Origin: Oopsacas minuta
Taxonomy: Eukaryota; Porifera; Hexactinellida; Lyssacinosida; Leucopsacidae
NCBI GenBank assembly: GCA_024704765.1
Contig: JAKMXF010000155.1
Coordinates: 346,692 to 410,691 of the forward strand
Length of the DNA: 64,000 nucleotides
Reading direction: 5' to 3'
The translations under genes and the position numbers were made by a program. This document shows positions 24,091-37,468 of this stretch, piece after piece (within the stretch, counting starts at the first letter, position 1; every line of letters starts with the position of its first letter). A model generated the notes under the pieces. That model ran no database searches. It saw only the letters and a list, made by a program, of their open reading frames with translations, and was not told the origin of the DNA.

Positions 24091-25414
24091 CAGGGTGGAA
24101 AAAAATTGATGCCCTACTGACCTAATTATATAATGAACTCAAAATATTATTGAAGTTTGATAATTCCCATATTTTCATCAGTTATTTATTTCATAAGTTT
24201 TGCTCTTTGATTTTGAATTATTGTTCTTACTTAGGGAGCGTATTTTTATTTATATTATTTATCTGTTTGTTTATCCAAATTCCAGCTGATAATCATGGTT
24301 AGGGAGACCAGTTCATGTGCAAGAAGCAGGGCTATAGGAATGGTATTAGGAGGAATGACCTAAAAATGTGCTTCAGAATAGTTAGGTGTGAATATTCGTA
24401 CAATTCGACGATGGCTATCCAGTCATCAGACTGAAGGGTTCCCTAGGAGATAAGCATGGACGTAGACGTAAATCTTAACTTACAAAGTTGCAAAAATCGT
24501 CATAGCAAAATCTATTTCAAGAGACATCAATCAACACGGAAATTAGCTAAGCGTTTACGCTCAAAGGGTTGGCAGTTTCTCATACTACAGTACGTACGTA
24601 TTTACAAGTACACTCCAAGTAATTCCTTTCAAACCTCAAAAACAGCCGAAAATGACTGAAAACAGCGGACCGCTCGCCTAGAGTTTGTCGAGATCGAAAA
24701 ACTTAGAAAATAGAAGTCTGGTGTCGAGTATTGTTTACTATCGAATCACCCTTTGAGATATATCCGCATCCTAATAGTCAAAATGATCGTGTCTGGGCTT
24801 ATGACCGATCTCAGCTTTTACCCTCTGAAAGAATGAAATTTCCCTCAAAAATCTTTGTATGGGGTGTAATGTCGTTTAGAGCTGTATCAGAACTTCATTT
24901 CATCCCCAAAGGCTAAACAATCACAGCTGAATATTATGTAAACGGGATATTAAATGGGTCATTGATGTCTAGTTTGCTTCGCCAACTAGAACAGGGCAGT
25001 ATTTTAACTAGGAAGTTGTTGCCAGACATGTCACGGTACATTTTCCAACAGGGTGGTGCCCCGGCATATACTACCAAAGGAGCACTAGAATGGTGCAATA
25101 CCAACCTAGTTGAGTTTTAGCATAAGAGTCAATGGACTGGTAACTCTCCTAATCTCAACCTGAAAGAAAATTTGTTGTCTATCGTGAGGCAAGAGATTGA
25201 ACTGATGGACAATTTCGACCCATATTTCAATGCTTGAAAAACACATCAAGCAGGCGTGGTCTCAAATGTCACCAGAAATTTTGGAGAATTTAGCATCCGG
25301 ATGCATGCATAAAACAAAAGGATGGATATATCGAAAAATAACCAGTATATTGTATTGTAGTATTATCACATTATGATAGGAATTAATTTAGGGCATCAAT
25401 TTCTTTCCACCCTG
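24091..25414 (+). mobile_element. Tc1/mariner DD37E-type element
   Basis: TA (24089-24090), then CAGGGTGGAAAAAAATTGAT. The right end is the inverted copy (ATCAATTTCTTTCCACCCTG) ending at 25414 before TA. Length 1,324 bp with intact ends but decayed coding sequence. Confidence 0.93.
24296..25342 (+). pseudogene. Tc1/mariner DD37E transposase, heavily decayed
   Basis: Recognisable pieces: MVLGGM near the first helix-turn-helix, QSTRKLAKRLRSKGW (24528-24575), YPHPNSQNDRVWAYDRS (about 24766-24815), KIFVWGVMSF (about 24850-24880), FQQGGAPAYTTKGALEWC (about 25032-25095, with the second catalytic Asp replaced by Gly), SPNLNLKE (about 25147-25170), and a terminal KDGYIEK. Many stops and frame changes. 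The related element at 3285 keeps the Asp and Glu in the equivalent positions. Confidence 0.85.
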
Positions 25415-25486
25415 TAAGTCTTAAAATGATTGTTGACTTGCAATTGTCATAAAATCTAATCGTTGCTAGTGATAGAATTATACCTC

Positions 25487-25613
25487 TTTCGGATGATGTT
25501 TATCAAATCTCTATTCACTATTAATTCTGTGATTGTTCCAGGGACACATAGGTAACATTTGACACATGCACAGAGTTTCTAGTGAATAGAGATAGGACAA
25601 AACGTCATCCGAA
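25487..25613. repeat. 127-bp imperfect palindrome
   Basis: The TTTCGGATGATGTTTATC... arm at 25487-25530 pairs with an inverted copy at 25570-25613 (reversed GTTCGGATGACGTTTTGTCC), and both include ATCTCTATTCACTA. Likely a tiny MITE or foldback. Confidence 0.65.
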
Positions 25614-28600
25614 CACTTTATATTTCTGAAATCCTCCACGGATTATACTTTTTACAAACTCAAATTAATATGTTTCGTAAGAAGGGGTCCAAACCACATG
25701 ATTTGGAAGGAGATTTTAGTATTATCATCTTTAGTTCCTCCCAAATAACATTAGTGAACCATTCAAGTGTAGAATCACATTGTACATTGGTGTTAGTTGA
25801 CTGAAAATGTGGGATTTTGTCTTAAGCTTTCGGGTCTCCAAATTTACACTAAATTAGTAGCTAGCTCTCTAGCGGTGTATCTGGTAAGAATAGGCTTTGA
25901 TGTCATATTAAATTGTTTATTCATTACCTTGAAAAACTCTCTAGGTCTGCTTCCAACACCTTCGATTTGTAGTCGGATCTTTCTAGAGAACTGAAAACTT
26001 TGATTTGAGCTTTGAGAGTGGTTTCAATTCGGCAAATGATACTATAATTGGCCTTTCTGGTAGTGTTTGGAAAATATTCGTAAAACTGGTTATGTTCTGC
26101 GGAGATCTGATAAATATCAATTGTTGAATCAATTTAAAGTTGTATTTCCTGGAAAGTACAAGATACGTTTCAATAGGTACTAGTTTGCCAACATGATGCC
26201 GCTACCAAATTATTCAAATCTGAAGTTCTCAGACCTTTAGTCATGATCCATCTTCATTTCGAAAGGACAAAAAGCGTTACACCACTGATAATTTTTCCCC
26301 AATGTTATACATAGCATAATCTCGGTGTTTTCACAATTTATTCTCATTGGGAATTGTTATCATGTCACACTGTATAACAAGTGTATTTTATGTCGGATAT
26401 AATTTTACCACTTCTTTTACCAATTTCTGCACCATAAACGAGATTTAGCAACTGTTTTATACCATAAAATCAGACATTTCCCGACAGTATTCGGTTACTC
26501 ATGTAGTCAAAAATTCCAATTTATGAATTCTCTTTTTCATTCATCCCTACGTTTTGAATTTCATATACATAGGTTATACACTAAATCAGTTATCCGAACA
26601 ACAAAATTGAAATGTGTATCACAAAGTTTCGCGCATCATTGATGGTATCCTGTACTTATGTTTTATTAGATTAATTGAATAATCTTTAAAATGTATAATC
26701 CATGTTGTCTACTGTATCTCCATAACGAACCAACTTTTGTTTTCGATTTTTTGATATTTTGTACAAATGTATCCATGAATTATTTCATGTTAACTATAAT
26801 ATGCTACAATGTAACAAAGAATGGCTTATTTTACCAGATATATGCTTACTAAACAAATATTTTGAAACATTCTTGAATTTTTCACATATATTGTTTACAA
26901 TTTGCTGTTCTACATTTCTAGAATACATTTATTCGTACCATAATTCATTATTCCTGCAATTTTGAACCTATAGTGAAACATTTCATCCCATAAGTCATCC
27001 CTGTTCCAAAATTCGCAAGAGTTTGGTTGGCCATGGCCCGATTATAAGATTACCATTTATAGGGTATTTATACTCAATTTGTAAATAATTACTATTGATG
27101 GGCTGATAAACTTTAAAATTATACAGTAAAAACAAGCCGATGCATTGTTAAAAACATTGACATCTATACGGCATAAAATTTCGATATCCGTTAATTTTCA
27201 TTTCTTTCCACCTGCGAATACTTGTCCAATATGCACATTTAGTTTTACGGCCATATTTATTGTAGGTCAATGAATTTTTCTATTCCAGTTTTGGGAATTC
27301 AATTTCCTGTTACTAAATTTTATGTTTTAACATATTATTATCTTAGGCAATAATGCACCTGGAATAATCATTCTCATTTACGAATATTTAGAAATTCATG
27401 TTCAATAAAATTTTTATTTGAAAGAAGTTTTCTCTATATTTTAAGATACGTGAAATTAACCCGAGAGATGGGAATAACATATTTTATTAGATGAAATTTA
27501 AGCTATTACATTTTTATTTCATGTTATTCCTCAAAACCATATGGCTAATATGATCCCTGTTGTATATCGAAAATATGTATTTTGTAATTGTACTTAGTCT
27601 ATACCCATTGTTAGCTGTACTAGAAATAAACCACGAGTATATTTGTGAATGGAATGAAGGTCATGGAAATTTAGGCTCTAGGAAATATTGCCAAGGAAGT
27701 TATTGGGATTCAGATCTCGTGAATTTCCTACAATATTGTATTTAGTATTTTCTGAAAAACTGCTGTGCGCTTGTATATTTCATGTGCCTTTTTTGCGAAA
27801 AATCATTTACAATTTTTGAAATACATATACTTTTGTAAACTAGCTGCATATTCAGGCAATAACTGTAAGATATTCATAAATTATTGTTATCCCTCAGATT
27901 ATTTCTAAAGATAATCATGTATCTCTTATCGTATTCGAGATATTTTACTGTTATCGGTATTTGCTGAACATTCTAATATATGAAACCACCATTCGAGTAC
28001 CGAATCGTGTATTCACTTTTTTCGAACAAATATAATTGCATCCGACATGGATGTTCCAAAATTATCAATTTTGTAAAACAAATTTCGGTTGATAAATTTT
28101 GCTTGTAAAGTAATCAGACTAAATATTCGATTTTTTGGGACGCTTTAGTGGGATCGCGGAACTTGACCAAAAATTAATTCAGATTTGATCTAAAATTGAA
28201 GTATGAATTTGACCTAAATAAAATTAGGAAGTAGGAGGATGACCTAAAATAGAAATAGGAATTTGCCATAAAATTCATTCCGTTTGAATTTGCAGAAATC
28301 TTACTGTGATGTTTGTTTGGATTTTCTACTTGTGATTATAAAATTTTCTTGGATTATTTAATTAGATTGTATTTTTGCCGAGAACATGACTTGTTAGTTA
28401 TATTATGTTTTGTATACATTTTGTTGTGTTCGATTCGTTACAATCCAATTTGTTCTGCAGCTATTTTAGTACTATTTTGTAATTTTCATGTGTTGGGATT
28501 TTACCGATGTCTATTCAGCATATTAATAGATAATCTATTGTTACGAATTTAATGATGTGTTTTGGTAATTTGCCAACTATATTTGGCAATTTGCAGGCGT

Positions 28601-31600
28601 CTCGAAGCAAGTAATCCAGGTCTGAAGAAGCCGATTTTTTTGTAGACCAAAGTCTTATAATAATAGTGGTAAGCCCATAACCATGTTCGAGTTCTTCCGT
28701 GTTTTTGGTCAAATTCCTGCTTCCCGCTTTAGTGTATGCTGTATACAATGAAATGCCTACCCTAATTTTCCAATAATTTAAACGATTATTAACGAAGCCG
28801 TTTTCAGCCAATTCGAACTACACAAAACGTTTCACTTGTATCGTATGTTTAACCGACTTTCCGTATAGCTGGCTATACCCTGATATAATTTGAAAGTATA
28901 TCATTGGTAAATTGTGAAAAAATGTCATAATATTTGTAAGATATGTGTGATGACTTAGCATTAACCGATTATGCTTGAAATTTTCGCTTGTAATGTAAAG
29001 GAACACTAAAAAATTGCTATACATTTTTGTATGTACATTGGAACAATGGGCTAATTTCAATGACAGTGATTCGTTTTTGGTCACCTAGGATTTTTTCAAA
29101 TGTATTTGTATAATTTGAAGTTCCTATATATTTGATTTGGTAAGTATTTTCCACCAAACTGAGAAGGCGAAGATCTCTCACTTTATGAAATATGACTGTC
29201 TCTTTACTATTTCAATGCCTCAGTATACGACCTCCAAAGGACCTAAATGAATGCTTCATGGCACAGTAATATTTAAAATAACTCTACTATAGCCTATTGT
29301 TACCGAAGTGATACTTCATGGCCTACCATATATACGGCTAGCCTAAGTAAAGAATTGTCAAAATAATTTCCAGGCCATTGAATTTATTCTCTTTGATCAT
29401 AAAGAATTGCAGTTAGCAACCCTAATTCAACTGTGTATAGCTATCCACATATGGTGAGGACATCTAGAATACTGTTGAACCTGCTTTCCAATTTATTCTG
29501 AACAATAATGACGCGATCAAAGTTCACCTTCAATAATGGTAATTATCTTACTAATAAATACCAATATTATCATAAACCGACAATTCCATGAAATAAATCA
29601 TCATTCGTATTAACTTAGCACAAAAGCACAATAGAAAGACTATATAAAATGAACTTATACAATGGTTAACAATTATCACGTATTTTGTGTTCCCATACAT
29701 TTTCTGATGGAATTTCTTCGAATTTCTAGGATTGACTTTTCAATGTTGTTTTTAAGGGGAATATCACTAAAATGAGTATTAATGAGTATTTATTAAAATG
29801 AAGATCATCCTTGGGGTACTTAAACTACCATTTAACTAGGAAAAGATATTTTGATAAAAAGGATTAGTTTAAGTTTTCAGAGTTTCTGAATAATTGATAA
29901 ATTGGAAAAAATTACCATAACTTTGATTGTGGTTAAAATAACTTGGAAAGCAGATTTAAAAGTATTCTAGATGTCTCCATCATATCTGGAAACCTTTGTA
30001 CAGTTGAATGTATAATGATAAATGAAATTCTTCATGATCAAAGCGAATATATTCAATGACCTGGAAATTATTTTGACAATTCTTTGCTTGGCTAGCGTGT
30101 GTATAGTAGGCCATGGTTGAGTTCTTAAGAAAAGTAAGATTTTTGGTTGTTGTTTTATCTTTTCTTCTAACATGTCAAGAGCATGTATTATTTGTACAAC
30201 TTCTTGTTATTCTTTTGATATATTATTTCTTGTTTTAGTACTTTTGGTAATATGTCCTTTTGAATAATTGACTAATTTACGACTTTTCCTCCTACTATTA
30301 ACCAGATGTGATTGTATATACAATCAGTTAATACTCCGTATGTTGCTAAACATGAATTTTTCGAATATAATCATGTCCTTTATATTTCCAATCACATATT
30401 TTATGCACTTACCATGTGTTTTCAACTTTGAATCTCAACTCTCTTTCTCTCAACTTTTATTTCCCCTCCATCATAAAAGCATTTCAATTACACGATATCA
30501 CCGGTTATCTAAAGGTCTACATTTCTATTCTTACCTCCATGTCAGAAATTAATGTTCATCCTTCAAGGCTGAAAGCATGCCTTCATTTCTAGTCGCGTGA
30601 TATCACTATTTTATTCAAACCATTTTGAGAAATCAGTTGTTAGGCCTACCTCACCTAGGGAGTAACTAGCATTGAGACAGATGAAGCAGTTGTCTCCTCG
30701 TTTTTTCGAATATTTCCCTCAATTTAACACACCATTATAGTGATGCAAATATTCATCCTCGTCTCCCAGCTCTAGAATCCATAGATACGTCCTTAGCATA
30801 TACTATGCCACTTTGTTGCATGCTAAGGGCCATATACAGAGTGCAACAATGTTATTTGCAATTTATGTTGTATGTAAATTTCAACCTACTTAATGTACCC
30901 TTGATCCATCATTTATTTTGGGCTAGTGTTACTAAAATCTTATTTTAGACTTTTTTTGCCTTGGAGATACATAGTTTATCTGTGCTCTGTAATTCACTGA
31001 TTTACCAAAGAATCTCTAGCAGATACTCTTTGTAATTGTACTCGTACTCGTAGGAATCCTAATCTATTTGTGTTAAGAAAAGTAAACTAGTCTAAAGTAA
31101 ATCGTCTTGCCACCAGGGACTAATTGTAATAAAAATGGGTTAGAAATGTGAGAAATATCCAATCCGTGGCTTTGAATTCATCAGCATCGACTTAGGTATC
31201 GTCTGAGGCATCTAAACTCTTAGTATAAGAAAATATTATTCAATTATCCAGGAATCTCCCTTATCGGTTTTCGACAGTTCATCTTTTGTAGCAACAAATC
31301 TATAGATTAGTGTCAATTTATCAGAGAATTTGCTTGATGCTACATTTTTTCTGCTCACTAAGAAGGCTCGAGAAACAGTTAGAGGTTTGGTCGCTTATCA
31401 ATACCAATTTTATTGTGACTTAGCTTGTACGTCAGCGTTTCAACCATTGAGCATTGTTAAATTCGCTTGCAGATATTGGCGAGCTTTCCATCTGGGCACC
31501 CGACTCACTTGATGTAGATGTATAACAATATTTGTCTTCCGAAGCTATTTATAAAGTGCCAATGTGAGAGCGGTAACTATAACTTCTCCATATTCCTTTA

Positions 31601-31698
31601 TAACTAGTCTGAGGTTTGCGACGAAATATGCTTTTTCGTTGAGAAAAATTCAATATCCATCTTTGTTTTAATAATTGAGTTCTCAACATGACTTAGAT
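25614..31698. other. 6-kb intronic stretch without recognised genes
   Basis: Strongly AT-rich. Open frames are short, often hydrophobic or low-complexity, and match nothing I know. No inverted ends, tandem arrays or RNA genes were seen. Confidence 0.5.
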
Positions 31699-33983
31699 CA
31701 GTGGTTCCCAATTTTTCTCATTGCGTACTCCTCAAGCTAGATATTTTGTGATGTACCCTTTAAAATGACCTGTATTATAAATATTATGTGTACAATCCCT
31801 TTTACCCAGTTGTGAAAAATAAAAGTGTTTTTATTCTTGTACTATAAATAAAGTACATAATTATTAAATGGGGGGGAGGATGTACTTGTATGTTGTGTAT
31901 TAGGCTATCAATTCGTGACACCGTTTTTGAAAGGGCCAGACGGAAATCAGCTTCCACAGACAACTGCGCTCGAAATTTGTTTTTAATTAGTAATAGCGCT
32001 GAAAATCATTGTTCACAAACGTAAGTACTGGGCTCATCTATCTGCCACGTTGGGATATATCCAGCTCATTTCGCACCAGAACATTGTGAGTGCGAGTGTT
32101 TCAAATTGATGTCGGGCATTTGAATCATTGACTAATTCAACAAATTCTTCTTGGACTCTATCTGGTATAGAACTTACATCGTATCAAATGGATTTCGAAT
32201 CATTTTCATGTCCAGGTCGCTCAGATCTGGGAAGTTTGAAATTCATTTCGCAATGCTGAGAAGTGAGCCTTTACTAGTGTACCTGTACTCTGATCTGTAT
32301 TACCCTCTTCTCCAAAAGTTGCTGAGAGGCTTTCAAAAGTCGAACTATCCCACAGTTAATTTAGCTTCCCAGAGTTCTAACTTCATAATAAATGCCCAAA
32401 TCTTGTCCACACAATCAATCAAGGTAGTAACCATCCTTGGAGGGACTTGTTGAGCAAGTTGATTCGCGAGAAGATATCATTTAAGTAGGCGAGTTTTTTC
32501 AGCCATTCTTTGTCTGAGAGTTTGCCGAAGAATACTTTTGACTTCTCTTTCCCATCTCGTTCAAAGAATTCAAGCAATTGGTTTATCTGTGAATATACTT
32601 GAGAGAGCATGTTCCCTCGTGAGAGCCAACGAACTTCAGTGAAGAACAGCAAATTCTGATGGTCAATATCTAATTTTTGCACAATAGGCGAAACACACGT
32701 GTTTTAGAGCACTGGACCTGATAAAATTAACCATGGTGACAACATCATCAAGAACAAGTTTTAGATCGGATGGAAGTGTTTTATACGCAAGAGCGTATCG
32801 GTGTATCATACAGTGATTGTGTTTCGAAACGGGATTCACTGTCTTTCCCTGAGCTCGAAATCCCTAATGAATTTCAAGCATAGCAGGGACACTATCTGTT
32901 GTGCAAGCAGAAACATTCTTCCAGGATAGTTCCATTCTATCAAAGTAATCAGAGACCTGCTGGAAGACATCTTCTCCTTTTGTGGTTGTTTCTAAGCAGA
33001 TAGGAACTCTTCCTTGAATTTGCTGTCTTTGATGTACCGTGCAAAAACCAGCAGTTGTGCACAACTAGAAACGTCCGTTGGCTCATCAAGTTGAATTGAA
33101 AACGTGTTCAACGAGGCTCCCAAAATCTCAGCAACTAACTGCTGCTCAATGTCATCTCCCATATCTGTAATTCTGCGCTTGATTGTGTCGTTCGAGAGAG
33201 GTAGAGGGGCGAGTTCTTTTCGGCGCTATCTCCCAAAATGCAGTGCACGATGTCCTTACAACAGGGGACTATAAGATTTTCTGCAATCGTATGTGGTTTC
33301 TTTTCTTGAGCGATTCGCAAAGCCACCATGTACGAGGCACGAAGACCTGCTTGAGTCTGTTGACTTAATTGTCCCTAGTGATCTATCTGAATTCGCTCTA
33401 CTCCGACTTCTTGGTGCTTGAAGAAATCTATATCCTTATCTGCAAGATTTGGGTGGCACCCGCTTAAATGGCGTTTTAGAAAACTTGGTTTCATCGAGCC
33501 CTCTGATAGCACCTTATAATATATTACATATTGTGGTTGTTCCCGTCCCCCTTTAAGTATGGATGTAAATCCATATTTGATATAATCTTGATTATATTTC
33601 AATTTCTTAGCAGATTCCATAAATTTGGTGATAAAGTCAAGGCCTCAAAGAAATACTCCTCCAATTTCCAATTTATTCCATTTATAAGAACAATACGGTA
33701 CACGGGTGGGTGTGCTATTCAAATTAATATGAGTTGACACATATGTACGGACAATGGAATCCTTAATTAGCATAACCTCAAACAAGAAATATTCAAGAGT
33801 GATAATAATTAGCGATGAAACCATTGCAACTGATACATAATAATTATTTGGCATGGAGTTGCTATCTATGTGCTGAGTCTGTTGACATTATGGAGTGTAA
33901 CTCGAAATATTTGTATATGATTAGGTGAAACACCTGCGTACCCCTAGGAAAAGTGCTGGCGTACCCCAGTTAGAGAACCAATG
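31699..33983 (-). mobile_element. hAT element (BED family)
   Basis: The left end CAGTGGTTCCCAA and the right end (reverse complement CATTGGTTCTCTAACT) are inverted repeats, each near a GCGTAC motif. Flanks ACTTAGAT (31691-31698) and ACTTTGTT (33984-33991) match at 6 of 8 positions, a decayed target duplication. Length 2,285 bp. Confidence 0.85.
31940..33620 (-). pseudogene. hAT (ZBED-like) transposase remnant
   Basis: From ATG 33620 (MESAKKLKYNQDY) the order is: a BED finger whose first two Cys read as Tyr (QYVIYYK) with HLSGCH retained; YMVALRIAQEKKPHTIAENL (33260-33330); TFSIQLDEPTDVS with the first catalytic Asp (about 33070-33110); CTTDSVPAMLE with the second Asp (about 32880-32910); LFFTEVRWLSRGNMLSQ and LAYLNDIFSRINLLNKSLQG (32419-32682); and a C-terminal FWCEMSWIYPNV dimerisation piece near 32050. 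Several stops and frame changes. The closest relative in the window is the isolated BED finger at 2724. Confidence 0.85.
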
Positions 33984-34105
33984 ACTTTGTTCAATGTTTA
34001 GAATGTATATATGCCCTGTGTACATTTTCTGAGTTTACAATGCTTGCATCTTCTCACTCTTTAGATCTCTCCCATATTTTGAGAAATTCTCTGTTTGACA
34101 TCCTG

Positions 34106-34117
34106 CACAGTGGCTTA
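34106..34117 (+). repeat. left terminal inverted repeat of the Transib/RAG1-like element
   Basis: CACAGTGGCTTA immediately after TCCTG; pairs with 37469-37480. Confidence 0.93.
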
Positions 34118-34822
34118 GTAGTAGAGAATTAAGAAATTTTTTATATTAATGCTTTCATTCCTTTATGATTTCTTTGTGTTTCTAAACATTCAAGTAGCAT
34201 CCATTCCAATTTTCGAATCATTTGGTAGCCTATTAGTTATGTAAATTTGAATCGAAACTTTGTGGTTTTTGATGTTAAAATTATCGTTTCGGAGAATTCA
34301 AAATATAAAAGATTTTCACAAAGATTCTGATTCTTTATAGAATGTATTAGCGATCTATTGTTTCATCTATTCTAGACAATTTTGCATGCTGATTTCTAAT
34401 TTTGTATCAGATATATTCTAAACTGTGTACTTTTCATGTGAAGGGTTGTTGTACTCAGGGTAAAAAATGAATCCCATTTTTCCATCGATAAAATTTTGAA
34501 AGTGTCTGAAAAAAAAAGTCAAGGAACGTCAAAGCGAAAATAATACCAGTTGTTGTTTACAATTTATGCTATGTTATATGAAGATGACAGGCCCCGAAAC
34601 AATGCGCAACTTTGATTTTTTGGTCACATTCCATTGTCTGTAATCGTTGCTATGGAAATTCCTAAAGTGATATCTGTAACTATGTAATTGAATACCCGTC
34701 TAATCCTAATTCTTCTTGGAAATTACTGCACAAAATTGAACATATGACGTGTGTATATATTCGTGTACTTATGTTTTCAATCATACACCTTTATTTTCTC
34801 ATAGATAGTTTATCCGTGCTCA

Positions 34823-36991
34823 ATGGCCGAACCAATTACTCCGATGACTTCCCCCGAATCCCGTCTCGATTTAGCGAGAATCCTGAAATCAAATGGCAAT
34901 TGCGTCCAAACAACTCTCTGTCATCTTAGCGATCTCCATGGATTAGACGATGCCAAGCAGGCTAAACTTGAATTGATTCTACGTAGAATACGAGATATGA
35001 TTAGAACTTCAAAAATATCACTTGAATCTTTGCATGGAGATTGGTGGCATTCTGAAATTTGCTCAGAATTATTTATAGCTTCACAAGCCCCCCAAAAAAC
35101 TAAGTCGGTGCGCCAAAAGAAAGAACTTATCAATCTTTCATTGCAACATCAGCGTTCCCGGATCTCTAGTGTCCTTGAGTCTATCAGATCCATCTCGGTA
35201 ATCGAAAAAACTTCTGAAATTACAATTGCAGCTCTTGCTTTGCAATTGTTGTGCAATGAAGAAGACAATCGAGAAGTTCAAGGGTATCTAAATCAATTGT
35301 GCAGGGAAAATTCTCTGGTCAATTCGGGCGTGCAGCTAAAAGCAAAGAATTGGATGTGGACAAGGCATTATTTCTTTTGGATCTACTAGAGATTGGCAAG
35401 AGGAAGTATACTCTACTACGACAACTTTTGTTATCAAATGAAATTCACTTCCTACATATCAGAGGGTGGCCGATCATAGAAATAATTTAGTACTACGAAG
35501 TATGATTCAACTATACCCGAATCCTACAGCCCCAGTTGGTGTGTGTGTGCCATACGCTCAATTTGTCTACCATACATTTTGTAGAATTATGTGCACTCTA
35601 CCGTCCCCTTCAAATGAGGATTTTCCTCTTCGATTTCAGATTGCTGATGGCTTAGATGGATCTGGAAAGCATACCGTATATAATCAACCAAATACGAATA
35701 CGTCTACCAAATCATTCATCTTATTTTGCTTCAAAGCAATACACATTGTCAATTCTAGTGGAAAGGAACTTTGGAAAAACAACTGCCCGAATTCTCCATT
35801 CTCCCAACGTCCAATTTTCCTTCTTGCTGCCACAGAAAATCATGACAATATTCACCAATTTATGAAAGATATCATCAATCCTGAAACTGATCAAATGAAG
35901 GACCAAGGTTTCTATTTTGCCGATGATAAACATATATTTGTCGATGTTGCTGATCAATGCTTGATGGTAAAATGGCAAGTATTCTCTCAGGAGCAGGAGG
36001 TGCGAGTTGCCAACTATGTACTGCAACGCAGAAAGAACTAAAAGATCGTGATTTAATTTTGCAAGGCTATCCCATCAATAGAAACATTTCAGACGCAATT
36101 CAATTATTTGGAGAACTGGAAGACATTGATGATTTCTTTTCATTACCAACAAATCAAAGATTTAACCTGACTCACCAACCATTATCAACAATAGATATTC
36201 TACCTGCTTCTCCCTTACATTCCTATACGTGCATTTTTAGATGGTTTAATTTACTTGTGTACCACCTGAATTGTAACAAGCTCACATGGTCACCATCATC
36301 AAAAGAAATTAAAGACTCCATGGTGGATGTGCGAACCATAGTTCAAGAAGTAACAGGTCTAAGAATTGACCAACCAGACCCCAAAGGAGGTACTACTTCC
36401 ACTGGTGGTGTGGCTCGAAGAGCTTTTTCAAATGACTCCAAGTTTATTGAATGCGCAATGTCTTTGGTTAAGATTGATCATAGGGACTCACTTTGTAAAT
36501 TGCACACACAATTATCTGTCATTCTGAGAATCATAAATTCAGACAGAAAAATCAATACAGAAAAATTGGGTAACCTTTGTACAGACACCTATCTCCTTAT
36601 TCTTCAATCCTTTCCCTGGGTGAACATTACACCGACTTTACATAAATTACTAGCCCATTCTGAAGAAATACTGAGAGAGATGAACTTTGGGTATGGATTG
36701 AAATGCTTTAGCGAAGAAGGATCTGAAGCCTGCAACAAATTAATCAGGAAATATAGGGAACATCTAGCAAGGAAAACTTCCTTCGAGGATAATGTCATTG
36801 ATATATTTGTCAGACTCTCATCTGAAAGCGATCCTGTGTTAATGAAATATCGATCGACAGTGGTGTGCACAAAGTGCGGAGAACACGGTCATACCCGAAG
36901 AGCTAAGTGCTGTAGAGACAATGCAACAGATTTATTAGAATCATCTATTGATAATATCGTCAAGGGCCTTATTATTGATACGATATTGTAA
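34823..36991 (+). pseudogene. RAG1/Transib-type transposase, three frameshifts, no internal stop besides those they cause
   Basis: DDE recombinase related to Transib transposase and RAG1, which cleave beside CAC-starting ends through a hairpin intermediate. ATG 34823 opens a 188-codon frame with a helical N-terminal region. A frame change near 35300-35350 leads to KRKYTLLRQLLL, the DNA-binding-side helix shared by both families; another near 35450 leads to PTYQRVADHR and QIADGLDGSGKHTVYNQ (first Asp, 35646-35648). A third near 35950 leads to a 344-codon frame with MLDGKMASILSGAGG (second Asp, 35963-35965), CQLCTAT, a long insertion, HKLLAHSEEIL, FSEEGSEACNKLIRKYRE (catalytic Glu) and ESDPVL. 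A CTKCGEHGHTRRAKC knuckle ends the core at 36866-36910. AATAAA follows at 37017. Confidence 0.9.
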
Positions 36992-37016
36992 CAACGTAGT
37001 TTGCTGAATGTTAGTG

Positions 37017-37022
37017 AATAAA
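37017..37022 (+). promoter_or_regulatory. candidate polyadenylation signal of the Transib/RAG1-like gene
   Basis: AATAAA about 25 bp after the transposase stop codon and inside the element. Confidence 0.5.
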
Positions 37023-37468
37023 TAATACAATAAAACATCCCTTAATATAAGTGCTTATTGTTTTTATCAAGAAATTGTTAGAATTGATATATATATTAGC
37101 AAAAGAGATATGAATAAATTCTAAAAACGCATTTAGAAGTATGAAGTACAAAAGCAAAATTGTGTATGACGTCATTTTATAAAAATTATGAATAATTTTG
37201 TATTTCTAACAGTTGTAATTGCTTCCATGGGTATGATATACTATACCCAAATAATACAATTTATAGGGCTAACATTGTTATACAATCAGATATTAAAGAA
37301 AAACAAAATTCAGCATAAAGCTATGACGTCAAAAACATTGTATATAGAAACCTTATAAAAATTTTGAATACACCAAATGATTCCTAGCATATGATAACCT
37401 ATATGCTAATAGTACATTACATATGTCTGTTTCAAATGAAAATACCCATTCTTTACTAACTCCCATTT

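Noticed and set aside
28313-28552. Hydrophobic open frame, possible membrane protein
   Set aside because: Low-complexity AT-rich composition and no family resemblance; similar chance frames occur at 42496-42717 and 26759-26965.
34106-34160. Possible full V(D)J-type signal (heptamer, spacer, nonamer)
   Set aside because: The heptamer is exact at both ends, but positions 12 or 23 bp further in do not resemble the ACAAAAACC nonamer.
36992-37468. Possible RAG2-like partner gene inside the Transib/RAG1-like element
   Set aside because: The non-coding parts 34118-34822 and 36992-37468 hold no long frame or kelch-like repeats on either strand.
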